From the NCBI GenBank assembly GCA_040235375.1, contig JBECKQ010000364.1:1-28998 (forward strand): DNA of 28,998 bases, read 5' to 3'. This document shows, piece by piece, positions 1 through 7,679 of the stretch; the stretch's first letter is position 1, and every line of letters starts with the position of its first letter. A program made the position numbers and the translations under genes. The notes below the pieces were generated by a model. The model saw only the letters and a program-made list of their open reading frames with translations. It was not told where the DNA came from and did no database searches. The stretch is from JBECKQ01 sp040235375 (lineage in GTDB: Bacteria; Planctomycetota; Phycisphaerae; UBA1845).

Positions 1-1
1 C

Positions 2-1207
2 ATCAAGAAGTCACTGGCGGCATATCGCCAGCACTCGCCCGGCTCGCCGGTCTTCGACGCCTCCCAGGGCGACGGCGGCGCCAGCCTGCCCGGCGTGCCC
101 GCCAGCGTGCTCGAAGCCGCACACGGCATGCAGCTCGAGCACGGTACGGCCTACGACATGCCCTACGGCTGCGACGCCTTCCGCCGCAGCGTCATCGAAG
201 ACTACTGGCATCTCGAGCCGCAGACCGGCCTCGGCCCCGCCAACGTCCTGGCCGCCCAGGGCGGCCGCGACGCACTGATCAAGGCCTACACGGCCATGAT
301 CCATCTCGGCCCGGGCCGCACCGGCGACGTTATCGTCACCTCACGCGTGCCCTGGATCAGCTACAACTGGGGACCGTACGGCGTGGGGGCGAACGTCATG
401 CTCGCCCCCGGCCGCGAGGAGGACGGCTGGGCCTACACCGAAGAATCGATCGCCGCCTGCGTCGAGATGGCCCAGCGTGAGGGGCGGAAGGTGGCCGGCC
501 TGATTATCACCTCACCCGACAACCCGACCGGGCTGACCATATCCGTCGAGCGGCAGATAACGCTGGGCAAGTCCGCCCTGCGCAGCGGTGCGGCCTTCGT
601 GCTGTACGACTGGATGTATCACTGGGTCACCGACGAGTCGCCGGTCGATCTGAATACGTTTATCATGCAGTTTGATGCCGAAGACCGCCAGCGGGTGATG
701 GTGCTCGACGGGATCACGAAGTCGCTCGGGGCATCGAACGTGCGCTGCGCGCACCTGATTGCGTCGGCCGAGGCCATCAACTTCATTCAGAGCCGGGCGT
801 CGCACGCGGTGATCCCGAGCTTCCACAGCCAGGCGGTGGCCATGGCGGCGTACAAGGCCGGCTTCCGCAAGGCCGCCGCGACCATCATCGACCCGACCAA
901 CGCCAGCCGAAAACTGGTCGAGCAGTTCGTTCGCGACAAGAAGCTGACAGCGATCACGGGCAAGGGTTATTACGCGTTCCTCAACGTCGCCCGCTGGATC
1001 CAGTCGGCCGGCTTCGAGGATTCCGCCGAGATCGGGCAATACCTCGCGGAGCAGTGCGGGGTGGCCGTCGTGCCCGGCGTGTTCTTCTCGCGCTACGGCA
1101 AGGACTGGATCCGCTTCTCCTACGCCACGCCCCCCGAGCGTACGACCGGCGCTCTCGAGCGGATGATGTCCGGCCTCAACGAGCTGGCAAAAGGCCCGCC
1201 AAAATAG
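2..1207 (+). CDS. PLP-dependent aminotransferase class I/II, 5' partial
   Basis: Fold-type I aminotransferase that would transfer an amino group between an amino acid and a 2-oxo acid through a PLP Schiff base in the cytoplasm. The frame is open from base 2, so the start lies outside the window; a GTG at 95 is in frame, but the residues before it (IKKSLAAYRQ, SQGDGG) look like genuine N-terminal family sequence. Visible landmarks are SPDNPTG (about nt 512-532, the usual Asn contact to PLP), YDWMYHW (about nt 605-625, position of the PLP-facing Asp/Tyr), and the likely Schiff-base Lys in DGITKSLGASNVR at nt 719-721. The C-terminal small domain ends near WIRFSYATPPERT, with the expected substrate-carboxylate Arg. 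About 400 residues are visible, close to full length for the family. The substrate cannot be told from the sequence. The gene ends in front of a hairpin-rich region. Confidence 0.9.
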   Translation: MKKSLAAYRQHSPGSPVFDASQGDGGASLPGVPASVLEAAHGMQLEHGTAYDMPYGCDAFRRSVIEDYWHLEPQTGLGPANVLAAQGGRDALIKAYTAMIHLGPGRTGDVIVTSRVPWISYNWGPYGVGANVMLAPGREEDGWAYTEESIAACVEMAQREGRKVAGLIITSPDNPTGLTISVERQITLGKSALRSGAAFVLYDWMYHWVTDESPVDLNTFIMQFDAEDRQRVMVLDGITKSLGASNVRCAHLIASAEAINFIQSRASHAVIPSFHSQAVAMAAYKAGFRKAAATIIDPTNASRKLVEQFVRDKKLTAITGKGYYAFLNVARWIQSAGFEDSAEIGQYLAEQCGVAVVPGVFFSRYGKDWIRFSYATPPERTTGALERMMSGLNELAKGPPK

Positions 1208-1301
1208 ACCCGCGCGTGCGGCCACGATCCGTCGATGCCATTCAAAAAGCCGGCAACCCCGTCCGAGCCGCGCCCGTCAGGACAGCGGTCCCATCCCCAG
1301 A

Positions 1302-1396
1302 CCGCCCGAAGGGGCGGCGGCCTCCAGCCCAGGGTTGTCGCGCAGCGACTACCCTGGGAACATGATGCATGATCCCAGTCAACCCCAAAGGGGTTG
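1302..1396. repeat. REP-like hairpins upstream of the transposase
   Basis: Three perfect inverted repeats lie between the aminotransferase stop and the transposase start. At 1302-1317, CCGCCC pairs with GGGCGG around a GAAG loop. At 1328-1358 a long two-part hairpin has outer arms CCCAGGGT/ACCCTGGG and inner arms GTCGC/GCGAC around GCA. At 1380-1396, CAACCCC pairs with GGGGTTG around AAA. The CCCAGGGT and CAACCCC arms recur downstream of the transposase (1949-2036), so this looks like a REP/BIME-type array associated with that gene. The long hairpin may also serve as the aminotransferase terminator. Confidence 0.75.
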
Positions 1397-1418
1397 CGTC
1401 TCTTCCGGAGGGCCAACC

Positions 1419-1874
1419 ATGCCACAATATCATTCCGCTGTCTACATTCATCTGTGCTTCTCTACCAAGGGGCGCCGCCCGTTCCTGCGCGATGAAGCTA
1501 CGCGGGACGCGCTTCATGCGTACATTGGTGGCACGAGCAAACAACTCGAATGCCCGCCCATCCTAGTCGGCGGCGTCGAGGACCACGTGCACATTCTCGC
1601 GCGCTTCGGACGGACGATCACGCAGGCAGAATGGGTCAAGGAGCTCAAACGCGTCTCGAACTTGTGGCTCAAGCAGCAAGGGCAAGAATATGCCGACTTT
1701 CAGTGGCAAGGAGGCTACGCCGACTTCTCCAAGAGCCAATCTGATCTGGACAGTGCCACGCAATACATAGCCCGCCAGGCAGAGCATCATCGCACGGAGA
1801 CTTTTCAGGACGAATTACGTAGGCTGCTGCGCGAGCATGGCATCGAGTTCGACGAACGCTACATTTGGGATTGA
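1419..1874 (+). CDS. REP-associated tyrosine transposase (IS200-like, Y1 HUH)
   Basis: A 151-residue single-domain Y1 transposase. The HUH metal-binding motif is HVH at residues 56-58 (context VEDHVHILARF), and the likely nucleophilic Tyr is Y116 in ATQYIARQAEHHR, followed by the family-typical tail FQDELRRLLREHGIEFDERY. These enzymes nick single-stranded hairpin DNA and are thought to move or maintain REP sequences. I chose ATG 1419 because GGAG lies about 8 bases upstream and because the longer in-frame start at 1335 falls inside a hairpin. The gene is intact and flanked on both sides by related palindromes (1302-1396 and 1879-2063), with no second transposase or accessory gene. This is the arrangement of a RAYT (domesticated, REP-linked) rather than an ordinary insertion sequence. 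The assignment is firm at family level; whether it is active is unknown. Confidence 0.9.
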   Translation: MPQYHSAVYIHLCFSTKGRRPFLRDEATRDALHAYIGGTSKQLECPPILVGGVEDHVHILARFGRTITQAEWVKELKRVSNLWLKQQGQEYADFQWQGGYADFSKSQSDLDSATQYIARQAEHHRTETFQDELRRLLREHGIEFDERYIWD

Positions 1875-1878
1875 GACA

Positions 1879-2063
1879 GCGGCCTGCGGCCGCGGAATAG
1901 AGCGCGGGTGACGGAGGGTCGAAGGCGCGTCGCGGCGAGCGGAAGGCACAACCCCGTTGGGGTTGAACGGGTTCGGAACCGGTGACCCAGGGTAGGCTCG
2001 AACTCCGGCGAGGCCGGAATTCGAGCCAACCCTGGGCTGAAGGCCATTGCCCCGTTGGGGCAA
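1879..2063. repeat. REP-like hairpins downstream of the transposase
   Basis: Four inverted repeats start four bases after the transposase stop. 1879-1893: GCGGCC/GGCCGC. 1949-1965: CAACCCC-GTT-GGGGTTG, the same arms as the upstream copy at 1380-1396 with another loop. 1986-2036: outer arms CCCAGGGT/ACCCTGGG identical to the upstream hairpin, then GGCTCGAA/TTCGAGCC and CCGGC/GCCGG nested inside. 2047-2063: TTGCCCC-GTT-GGGGCAA. Shared arms on both sides of the gene, with different loops and inner stems, support a REP element pair bracketing the transposase. Confidence 0.75.
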
Positions 2064-2094
2064 AGGTCATCGCGTCGTTTGGAAGACCTGCGAA

Positions 2095-2985
2095 TCAGGC
2101 GTTGCCACCGGCATCGGCGGCCTTCCCGGCCGCCGCGTTCTCCCGGCGCGGGCGATCCATGAGAAACTTGATCCGCTGCAGGTCGACCGGCTCCAGGCTG
2201 TCGCGGCAGATGCGCTTCACCGCGCGCATGTCGGTACGGCGGGTCACGTGCGTCACGAGAATGTTCGGGCAGCGGAGGCGCGGCAGTATCGTTCGCAAAT
2301 CGCGGACGTGCAGGTGCTTGCCGGCCTCGGCACGGACGACGTGCTCCGGATCGAAGAAGGTGCACTCCAGGATCATCAGGCGGGCATTGCGGACGTAATC
2401 GAGGTCGAAAAACGGCCCGTCGGCCGTATCGCCGCAATAGGCGACCAGCGGAACGTCAACCTCGTTGACAATCTCGATGCCCTTCTTCTTCAGCTCGACA
2501 AGCTGGGGGCCGGTGTGGTCCGCGTACTGGGGCTTGAGCTTCTTGCGCCGCTCGATGAGTGAGAAGCCCAGGGCGCATTCACCGTGGTTCACGTCGAACG
2601 CCCGGATGACCAGGTCGCGGCGGAGCGGGAACTCCTGGTCGTGGACGAGGCCGACCCATTCCGCGGGCGAGGGGTGCCCCTCGATGCGGGCCCAGCACTC
2701 CATGAGCACCTTGAACCGCGACACCAGGTCCTGGTGGAGGATCACGCGACCGGCGTGGGTGCCGATGAACGTCCGCTGCGAGAGGTAGTACGGCACGCCG
2801 GCGGCGTGGTCCATGTGGCCGTGGGAGACGCAGAGCGTGTCGATGGTGACCATCTCCCGCGGTGCGCGGCCGGCGTCGAAGCAGACGTTGAACTCGGGCA
2901 AGGCGATCACGGTCTCCTCGCCGGCCAGGGAATAGCCGACCACGCGAAAGGCCCCTACCGTTTTGTCGATCATCGGCGTCGGCAT
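2095..2985 (-). CDS. Metallo-beta-lactamase-fold hydrolase, RNase Z-like
   Basis: A 296-residue MBL-fold metallohydrolase, probably cytoplasmic. The metal ligands follow the RNase Z/ELAC pattern: SHGHMDH at residues 54-60 (H55, H57, D59, H60), H134 in VNHGE, D186 in CGDT, and H246 in THVTR, with a KHLHV segment at 223-227 where RNase Z proteins have their HxxT/HEAT-like region. This places it near tRNA 3'-processing endonucleases, but a divergent MBL nuclease or phosphodiesterase is possible because the flexible-arm exosite is not obvious. I start at ATG 2985 (MPTPMIDK); an extension to 3066 has no family support. The C-terminal 20 residues are Ala/Gly rich and likely disordered. It is transcribed divergently from nrdR across a 227-base intergenic region. 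A palindrome at 3014-3030 (TGGCCGG-CGA-CCGGCCA) lies just upstream and could be regulatory. Confidence 0.8.
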   Translation of the reverse strand: MPTPMIDKTVGAFRVVGYSLAGEETVIALPEFNVCFDAGRAPREMVTIDTLCVSHGHMDHAAGVPYYLSQRTFIGTHAGRVILHQDLVSRFKVLMECWARIEGHPSPAEWVGLVHDQEFPLRRDLVIRAFDVNHGECALGFSLIERRKKLKPQYADHTGPQLVELKKKGIEIVNEVDVPLVAYCGDTADGPFFDLDYVRNARLMILECTFFDPEHVVRAEAGKHLHVRDLRTILPRLRCPNILVTHVTRRTDMRAVKRICRDSLEPVDLQRIKFLMDRPRRENAAAGKAADAGGNA

Positions 2986-3085
2986 GGTGTACGGTTCCAG
3001 GTGTTGCGTATTATGGCCGGCGACCGGCCACGTTGACCGGGGCCGCCGAGCGGGCAGCTCGCCCATCGGAATCAGGCCTGCCGGG

Positions 3086-3114
3086 TTGACCGCAACATCT
3101 CGTGCAGTTAGGCT
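3086..3114 (+). promoter_or_regulatory. Predicted sigma-70-like promoter for nrdR
   Basis: TTGACC at 3086-3091 and TAGGCT at 3109-3114 are separated by exactly 17 bases. This would give a leader of about 90 bases before the nrdR ATG. The -10 is only a moderate match, so this is a candidate from sequence alone. Confidence 0.4.
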
Positions 3115-3212
3115 GGAGACGCGCCTACATATCGCGGCGCGGTAATCCAGAGAAGGCGGTCGAGCGAGCGAATATCTCTCCCGGCCGGCGTCAGGCCGGC
3201 TGTTCCAATACC

Positions 3213-3713
3213 ATGCGATGCCCGTCCTGCAAAGCGCTAGGTAAGGACAAAGTCATCGACTCTCGTCTGACCGAGGGCGGCGCGGCCATCCGACGGCGGC
3301 GCGTCTGCCAGGCGTGCGGCCGGCGGTTCACCACCAAGGAGCGGACGGAGGAAGAACTGCGGCTCACGGTCATCAAGAAGGACAAGTCCCGCGTGCCGTA
3401 CCGCCGCGACAAGGTGGCGGCCGGCGTCCGAACCGCCTGCTACAAGCTCAACGTCACCGAAGATCAGATCGAGCGTCTCGTCGATCAGATCGAAGGCGAT
3501 CTTTTCCGCGACTACGACCGCGAGGTCAAGAGCAAGGAGATCGGCGAGATCGTCGCCCGCCGCCTGCGGGGCCTGCACCACGTCGCCTACGTGCGTTTCA
3601 TGAGCGTGTACCGCAACTTCCGCGACGTGAGCGAGTTCGCCGAGGAGATCCAGAACGTCCAGATCCACGCCGTCACCGACTCGCCCGATCAGCAGTCGTT
3701 GTTCAACGATTGA
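3213..3713 (+). CDS. nrdR: Transcriptional repressor NrdR
   Basis: NrdR represses ribonucleotide reductase genes in response to bound ATP/dATP. The 166-residue length is typical. The N-terminal zinc ribbon is complete (MRCPSC with C3/C6 and VCQACG with C32/C35), followed by the basic stretch AAIRRRR just before the second Cys pair, and then an ATP-cone domain at about residues 49-139 (LTVIKKDKSRVPYRRDKV at its start). The C-terminal motif YVRFMSVYRNFRDVSEFAEEI is highly characteristic. ATG 3213 is chosen because it begins exactly at the conserved MRCPSC; no good Shine-Dalgarno is seen, and the longer reading from 3102 has no family support. The next gene begins 39 bases downstream and may be co-transcribed. 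No clear NrdR box pair was recognised in the window. Confidence 0.97.
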   Translation: MRCPSCKALGKDKVIDSRLTEGGAAIRRRRVCQACGRRFTTKERTEEELRLTVIKKDKSRVPYRRDKVAAGVRTACYKLNVTEDQIERLVDQIEGDLFRDYDREVKSKEIGEIVARRLRGLHHVAYVRFMSVYRNFRDVSEFAEEIQNVQIHAVTDSPDQQSLFND

Positions 3714-3752
3714 CGTATCGATTGCAGCGTCCCGTCACCTGAGGAGTCAGCG

Positions 3753-4121
3753 ATGACCGATCGAATCAGACGGTTCCGCGAGTATCGCGAGAAGATGAAC
3801 GAACGCATTCTCGCGGAGAAGAGCGTGCCCATCAGTCGCTTCTTCACGCTCGACACGAAGGCATACGAGGACGGCGCACTCGACGCCAGAACGAAGGAAG
3901 TTGCCGGACTCGCCGCGTCGATGGTATTGCGCTGCGATGACTGCGTTGCGTATCACCTTATCCGCTGCAAGGAGCTGGGCCTGTCGCGGGAGCAGCTCTT
4001 TGAAGCGTTCAACGTGGGGCTGATCGTCGGCGGGTCGATTGTCATTCCCCACTTGCGGCGGGCCGTCGAACTGCTCGATGAGATCGAGGAACAGGCCCCA
4101 CCGAAGAGCCCGAAATCCTGA
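3753..4121 (+). CDS. Carboxymuconolactone decarboxylase family / AhpD-like protein
   Basis: A 122-residue all-helical protein of the CMD/AhpD superfamily. The redox signature is CDDCVAYH with C61, C64 and H68, preceded by TKEVAGLAASMVLR, which is the classic AhpD-like active-site helix. Such proteins commonly act as peroxidase or disulfide reductase partners, although many have no assigned substrate. The start at ATG 3753 has GAGGAG about 8 bases upstream. It follows nrdR closely in the same direction. The family is clear and the physiological reaction is not. Confidence 0.88.
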   Translation: MTDRIRRFREYREKMNERILAEKSVPISRFFTLDTKAYEDGALDARTKEVAGLAASMVLRCDDCVAYHLIRCKELGLSREQLFEAFNVGLIVGGSIVIPHLRRAVELLDEIEEQAPPKSPKS

Positions 4122-4286
4122 AAGTCGCCCGGCGAAGAAGGCCGAGGCGGCAAGTCCGGACGAGTCGCCACGAGGACGTGCGCCGACCGATTTGATTCCG
4201 CGCCGCCTGTCTGTACGATCGCGAACTGTCCGCGCCGGTGAAGTGAGCGCCCCGCGTCGCGCGATTTCATCAGGGGGAAATACCGT

Positions 4287-5708
4287 ATGTCCAAGACCGA
4301 CATGATCGATCGATCAGGCCTCACCCGGCGGGGGCGACGCATTCCGTACGTGGTCAGTCTGCTGGTCGTGCCGTTGATGCAAACGGGCTGCGCTTCGGGG
4401 CCAGGAATGGCCCGGCCGCAGTTGCTGACGCTGCGCGAGCGCGAGCTGAACGTCGAGTCGTTCGACTACGTCTGGAAGACCATCGCCGACCACCACTGGG
4501 ACCCGAACCTCGGCGGGGTGGACTGGGAGGCGGCCAAGGAGGAGCTCCGGCCGCGCGTGGCTGAGGCGGAGACGATGCCCCAGGCCCGGGCCGTCATGGA
4601 CGACCTGATCGGCCGACTCGGTCAGTCGCACTTCGCCATTATTCCGGCAGGTGTCTACAAAGAGATGGACGCGGCGACCGAGAACGGGCCGGCCCACGAC
4701 GCGGACGAGAAAACGGAAAAGAGGGGAAGGGCCGGAATCGAGGTTCGAGTCGTCGACGGCCAAGCGCTGGTCTTCCGTGTCTACCCGGATTCACCGGCGG
4801 ACACGGCGGGCGTCCGCCCCGGCTGGATAATCGAGCGCGTCCGCGACAAGGACATCGCTCCCGTGGTCGATCGCGTCTCCAAAGCTTATGCCGACGACAC
4901 GTTGCGTGAGTTCCTGTTGGCGCGAGCCGTCGCCTCGCGGATGGCCGGGAACATCGGCGACAAGATGACGCTGCAACTGCTCAACGGCAGTGACGAGCTT
5001 GTCTCGGTCGAATTGACTCTCGGCGAGCCTCGGGGCCATGCGGCCCGGCTCGGATTCATGCCGGAGATGCACGTGTGGTTCGAATCGCGGTTGATCGAAG
5101 ACGGACCGCGCCCGATCGGTTACATCGCGTTCAACGCCTTCTTCGATCTGCCGCGGATCATGGACCTTTACGGCAAGGCGGTGCAGCAATACCTGGACGC
5201 GCCGGGTCTGATCATCGACCTGCGGGGCAACCCCGGCGGGCTCGGCGTGATGGCCATGGGGATGGCGGGTTGGCTCATTGAAGAGGAGAACCAGTACCTG
5301 GGCAGGATGCACCTGCGAGAGACCGATCTGCGGTTCGTGGTCAACCCGCGGCTCGATACGTACAAGGGCCCGGTCGCAGTGCTGGTCGACGGACTCTCGG
5401 CGTCGACGGCCGAAATCTTCGCGGCGGGCCTCCAGGATCTGGGCCGGGCGCGCGTCTTCGGCACGCGCACGGCCGCCGCGGCGCTGCCGTCGCAATTCGA
5501 ACGGCTGCCGAACGGCGACGGGTTTCAGTACGCCATGGCGAGCTATGAATCGGCGTCAGGAACCATGCTCGAGGGCAACGGGGTGATGCCGGACGTGGAG
5601 GTCGAGCTGAGCAGAGAGGCGCTGCTGGCCGGCCATGACCCCGTGATAGAGGCGGCGCTGGAGTGGATCGCCGCAGAAAGCGCCTCGCAGGCCCACGCGC
5701 ATCTCTGA
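4287..5708 (+). CDS. S41 (C-terminal processing) peptidase-like lipoprotein
   Basis: A 473-residue exported protein. The N terminus has a basic region with TRRGRR (possibly Tat-like), a hydrophobic stretch, and a lipobox-like LMQTGC ending in C35, so it is probably a lipoprotein. Next come the helical N-terminal S41 region (VWKTIADHHWDP), a PDZ-like domain at about residues 144-235 (VYPDSPADTAGVRPGW), and the catalytic core. The expected nucleophile is S373 in LSASTAE. In Prc/CtpA enzymes the general base is a Lys 25 residues later, but that position here is Ala (A398, in GTRTAAAALPS). The following LPNGDGFQYA and LEGNGVMPDVEVE match the tricorn/IRBP-like S41 branch, where Ser works with other residues. 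It may be an active protease of that branch or a binding protein. GGGGGA precedes ATG 4287. Confidence 0.85.
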   Translation: MSKTDMIDRSGLTRRGRRIPYVVSLLVVPLMQTGCASGPGMARPQLLTLRERELNVESFDYVWKTIADHHWDPNLGGVDWEAAKEELRPRVAEAETMPQARAVMDDLIGRLGQSHFAIIPAGVYKEMDAATENGPAHDADEKTEKRGRAGIEVRVVDGQALVFRVYPDSPADTAGVRPGWIIERVRDKDIAPVVDRVSKAYADDTLREFLLARAVASRMAGNIGDKMTLQLLNGSDELVSVELTLGEPRGHAARLGFMPEMHVWFESRLIEDGPRPIGYIAFNAFFDLPRIMDLYGKAVQQYLDAPGLIIDLRGNPGGLGVMAMGMAGWLIEEENQYLGRMHLRETDLRFVVNPRLDTYKGPVAVLVDGLSASTAEIFAAGLQDLGRARVFGTRTAAAALPSQFERLPNGDGFQYAMASYESASGTMLEGNGVMPDVEVELSREALLAGHDPVIEAALEWIAAESASQAHAHL

Positions 5709-5777
5709 CGCGGCACCGTGCCGCGTCTCAAAGGCGTTGTTGAAAAGGTAAGACACCGACTGACGGGAGGAAATCGA

Positions 5778-6590
5778 ATGAACGCAAGACGATGGGCGAC
5801 GATGTTGGCGGTCGCGGTGGCAACGGTGCTCGCGATTCCGTCCTTCGCGGACGAGGGTCTGCCGACCGCGGCGCAGGTGATCGAGAAGTACATCAACGTG
5901 ACTGGAGGGCAGGATGCCTACGAGAAGCACTACAACAGCATCATGACGGCGACGCTGAATATGCCGGCCATGAACGTCAGCGGAAAGATGACCGTCTGGG
6001 CAGCCAAGCCGGACAAGTCGCTGACGGTCGTCACCATGCAAGGCATCGGCGAGAGCAAGCAGGGCTGCAACGGCACCGTCGTATGGTCGATCCCGCCCGG
6101 GCAGGCGCCGCGCATCGCCACCGGTGAGGAGCGCGAAGTCATGCTGCGGGCCGCGCGATTCAACCCGGAGCTTCACTGGCGCGATCTCTACGAGAAGGCC
6201 GAATGCGTCGGCACTGAAGACGTGGACGGGCAGACGTGCTACAAGGTCGTGATGACGCCGAAAATGGGCAGCCCGACCACGGTCTACTATGGGAAAGACT
6301 CCGGCCTGATCGTGAAAACCCAGACCGTATTTCCCACGCAGATGGGTTCCATGCCGGTCGAAACCTTCCAGGACAACTACACCGAGGTGGACGGCGTCAA
6401 GATTCCGTTCCAGATGACGCAGAAGATGAGCGGTATCGAGCAACAGTTCACCGTGGAAAGCATGAAGTACAATCAGGACATCCCGGGGGACAAATTCGGC
6501 CTGCCGGACGAGATCAAGCAACTGCTGGAGAAGAAGGAGAAGGAGGCGCCGTCGGAGGAGGGCAGTAAGGAAAAGCCCGACGACGAGTAG
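5778..6590 (+). CDS. Exported LolA-like / outer-membrane lipoprotein-sorting-like protein
   Basis: A 270-residue protein with a standard signal peptide (MNARRWATMLAVAVATV, predicted cleavage after SFA at residue 24). The mature part starts TAAQVIEKYINVTGGQDAYEK and continues with alternating beta strands and the phrases YKVVMTPKMG, YYGKDSGLIVKTQ and YTEVDGVKIPFQMTQ. These are characteristic of the LolA/LolB-like lipoprotein-sorting fold common in planctomycete and acidobacterial genomes. The likely role is binding a lipid or lipoprotein acyl chain in the periplasm, with no specific partner known. The C terminus is strongly charged and Glu/Lys rich. ATG 5778 is preceded by GGGAGG, and the upstream start at 5718 lacks a ribosome site. 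It lies 69 bases after the S41 gene and is probably in the same transcript, which ends at the terminator at 6652. Confidence 0.8.
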   Translation: MNARRWATMLAVAVATVLAIPSFADEGLPTAAQVIEKYINVTGGQDAYEKHYNSIMTATLNMPAMNVSGKMTVWAAKPDKSLTVVTMQGIGESKQGCNGTVVWSIPPGQAPRIATGEEREVMLRAARFNPELHWRDLYEKAECVGTEDVDGQTCYKVVMTPKMGSPTTVYYGKDSGLIVKTQTVFPTQMGSMPVETFQDNYTEVDGVKIPFQMTQKMSGIEQQFTVESMKYNQDIPGDKFGLPDEIKQLLEKKEKEAPSEEGSKEKPDDE

Positions 6591-6651
6591 GCCGGCTTGC
6601 GGGCCGGCCCTGACCGGCCGGGAGGGGGACAAGACGCAACGCAATCAAGGG

Positions 6652-6690
6652 CACCCGGCAGTGCTCCACGGCGCTGCCGGGTGGCTTTTT
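6652..6690 (+). terminator. Rho-independent terminator after the LolA-like gene
   Basis: A perfect 10-bp stem, CACCCGGCAG (6652-6661) with CTGCCGGGTG (6674-6683), has a 12-base loop and is followed by GCTTTTT. This is the clearest intrinsic terminator in the window and ends the S41/LolA-like transcript. Confidence 0.85.
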
Positions 6691-6732
6691 ACCAATTTCA
6701 CTTGGCGCCGGTCTGCTGAGAAACGGACCTGG

Positions 6733-6787
6733 GGGGTCAGACCCCGGCGGCAGGCCGGTATCGAGGGGTCGTCGCGGTCGCGACCCC
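6733..6787. repeat. Two GGGGTC/GACCCC palindromes in the intergenic region
   Basis: GGGGTC-A-GACCCC at 6733-6745 is followed by a second inverted repeat with the same core at 6765-6787 (GGGGTCG ... CGACCCC, 9-base loop). They lie between the terminator at 6652 and the promoter at 6837. Nothing else in 6691-6836 looks coding. They may be REP-like elements. Confidence 0.5.
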
Positions 6788-6836
6788 CGGCAGGCGACGG
6801 CGGACGGGAAGCGCGGCGGGCGCTCTCTGCGGGCTC

Positions 6837-6864
6837 TTGCCTCCGCCGGGAGAACAGTTATACT
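6837..6864 (+). promoter_or_regulatory. Predicted sigma-70-like promoter for the RRM gene
   Basis: TTGCCT at 6837-6842 and TATACT at 6859-6864 are separated by 16 bases. Transcription from about 6871 would leave a leader of roughly 170 bases before the RRM start at 7041. That is long for a 105-residue gene and may be regulatory. Confidence 0.6.
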
Positions 6865-7040
6865 GAATGCGGTAGGTTCGATCGATCGAGGCGCGTGTCT
6901 GACATTGTTCGCTCAAGTCTGGATCACTTTGCCAAGCTCGTCTTCCTCCCCTCTTGGGCCGGAGCGTGGGCCACTTTCTTACGCGACCCGGAAAGCAAAA
7001 CTGCGGGTCGAATTGCCATCGAAGCACACAGGAGTACACG

Positions 7041-7358
7041 ATGGGCAAGAAGTTGTATGTCGGCAACCTCAGTTATGACGTTGGCAGCGCAGAGCTCGAA
7101 GAGCTCCTGTCGCAGCACGGCACGGTTGTCAGCGCGGAGGTGATCACCGACAGGATGACCGGACGAAGCAAAGGATTCGGCTTCGTCGAAATGGGTTCGG
7201 AGGAGGATGCTCAGTCTGCGATCGCGGCACTGGACGGCCAGCAGCACGGCGGCCGTAAGCTCACGGTCAACGAGGCCAAGCCTCGCGCCCCGCGCACTGG
7301 CGGCGGCGGCGGCCGTGGTGGCTACGGCGGTGGCGGCGGCAGAAGGGACCGCTATTGA
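7041..7358 (+). CDS. Small glycine-rich RRM RNA-binding protein
   Basis: A 105-residue protein made of one RNA recognition motif and a short Gly/Arg tail. RNP2 is LYVGNL (residues 5-10) and RNP1 is KGFGFVEM (44-51), both with the aromatic residues that stack on RNA bases. The tail (about residues 86-105) is GGGGGRGGYGGGGG with terminal RRDRY. The architecture matches the Rbp family of bacterial RRM proteins, often cold-induced in cyanobacteria and presumed RNA chaperones. AGGAG lies 6 bases before ATG 7041, and a longer in-frame start at 6954 is not supported. The gene is preceded by a clear promoter and a long leader and stands alone between terminator-like structures, so it is probably monocistronic. 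Family assignment is firm; the RNA targets are unknown. Confidence 0.93.
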   Translation: MGKKLYVGNLSYDVGSAELEELLSQHGTVVSAEVITDRMTGRSKGFGFVEMGSEEDAQSAIAALDGQQHGGRKLTVNEAKPRAPRTGGGGGRGGYGGGGGRRDRY

Positions 7359-7479
7359 AGGAGGAAAGCTCGGCGGCAAACCACTTTCGGAAATGACCAC
7401 GTCGGGGCTCGCATCTCGCTCAGAAGCCTGGCAGGCCGTTGAGCGAAACGAAGTTCTGATCTTTCCACGAAGCGAATTC

Positions 7480-7518
7480 GGGCCGGCCCCGCCATACAGG
7501 CGTGCCGGCCCTGCTTTC
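7480..7518 (+). terminator. Possible terminator downstream of the RRM gene
   Basis: An 8-bp stem, GGGCCGGC (7480-7487) with GCCGGCCC (7504-7511), is followed by a weak T-rich TGCTTTC. It lies 120 bases after the RRM stop. Nothing convincing as a gene is seen in 7359-7679; an open frame from ATG 7394 has neither a ribosome site nor recognisable content. Confidence 0.4.
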
Positions 7519-7679
7519 GCATCTGGCCGTACTATGCCGACCGCCAACAAGCGGGTCCGCGCTGACGATCGACCGGCAGTTGACGTGTCGTGGGCGCCAT
7601 CTCCGGTAAACGCCTCAGGCAATCGCCGGGGCCAAAGCCGGGAAAGCGCTCTGCGCGACTCCGGACTTCCTGCCATTGG

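Noticed and set aside
2986..3085. Minus-strand -10-like CATAAT for the MBL-fold gene
   Set aside because: No acceptable -35 at the right distance; too weak to annotate.
3115..3145. Possible NrdR box (ACATATCG) upstream of nrdR
   Set aside because: Only part of one box matches and no second copy at helical spacing was seen.
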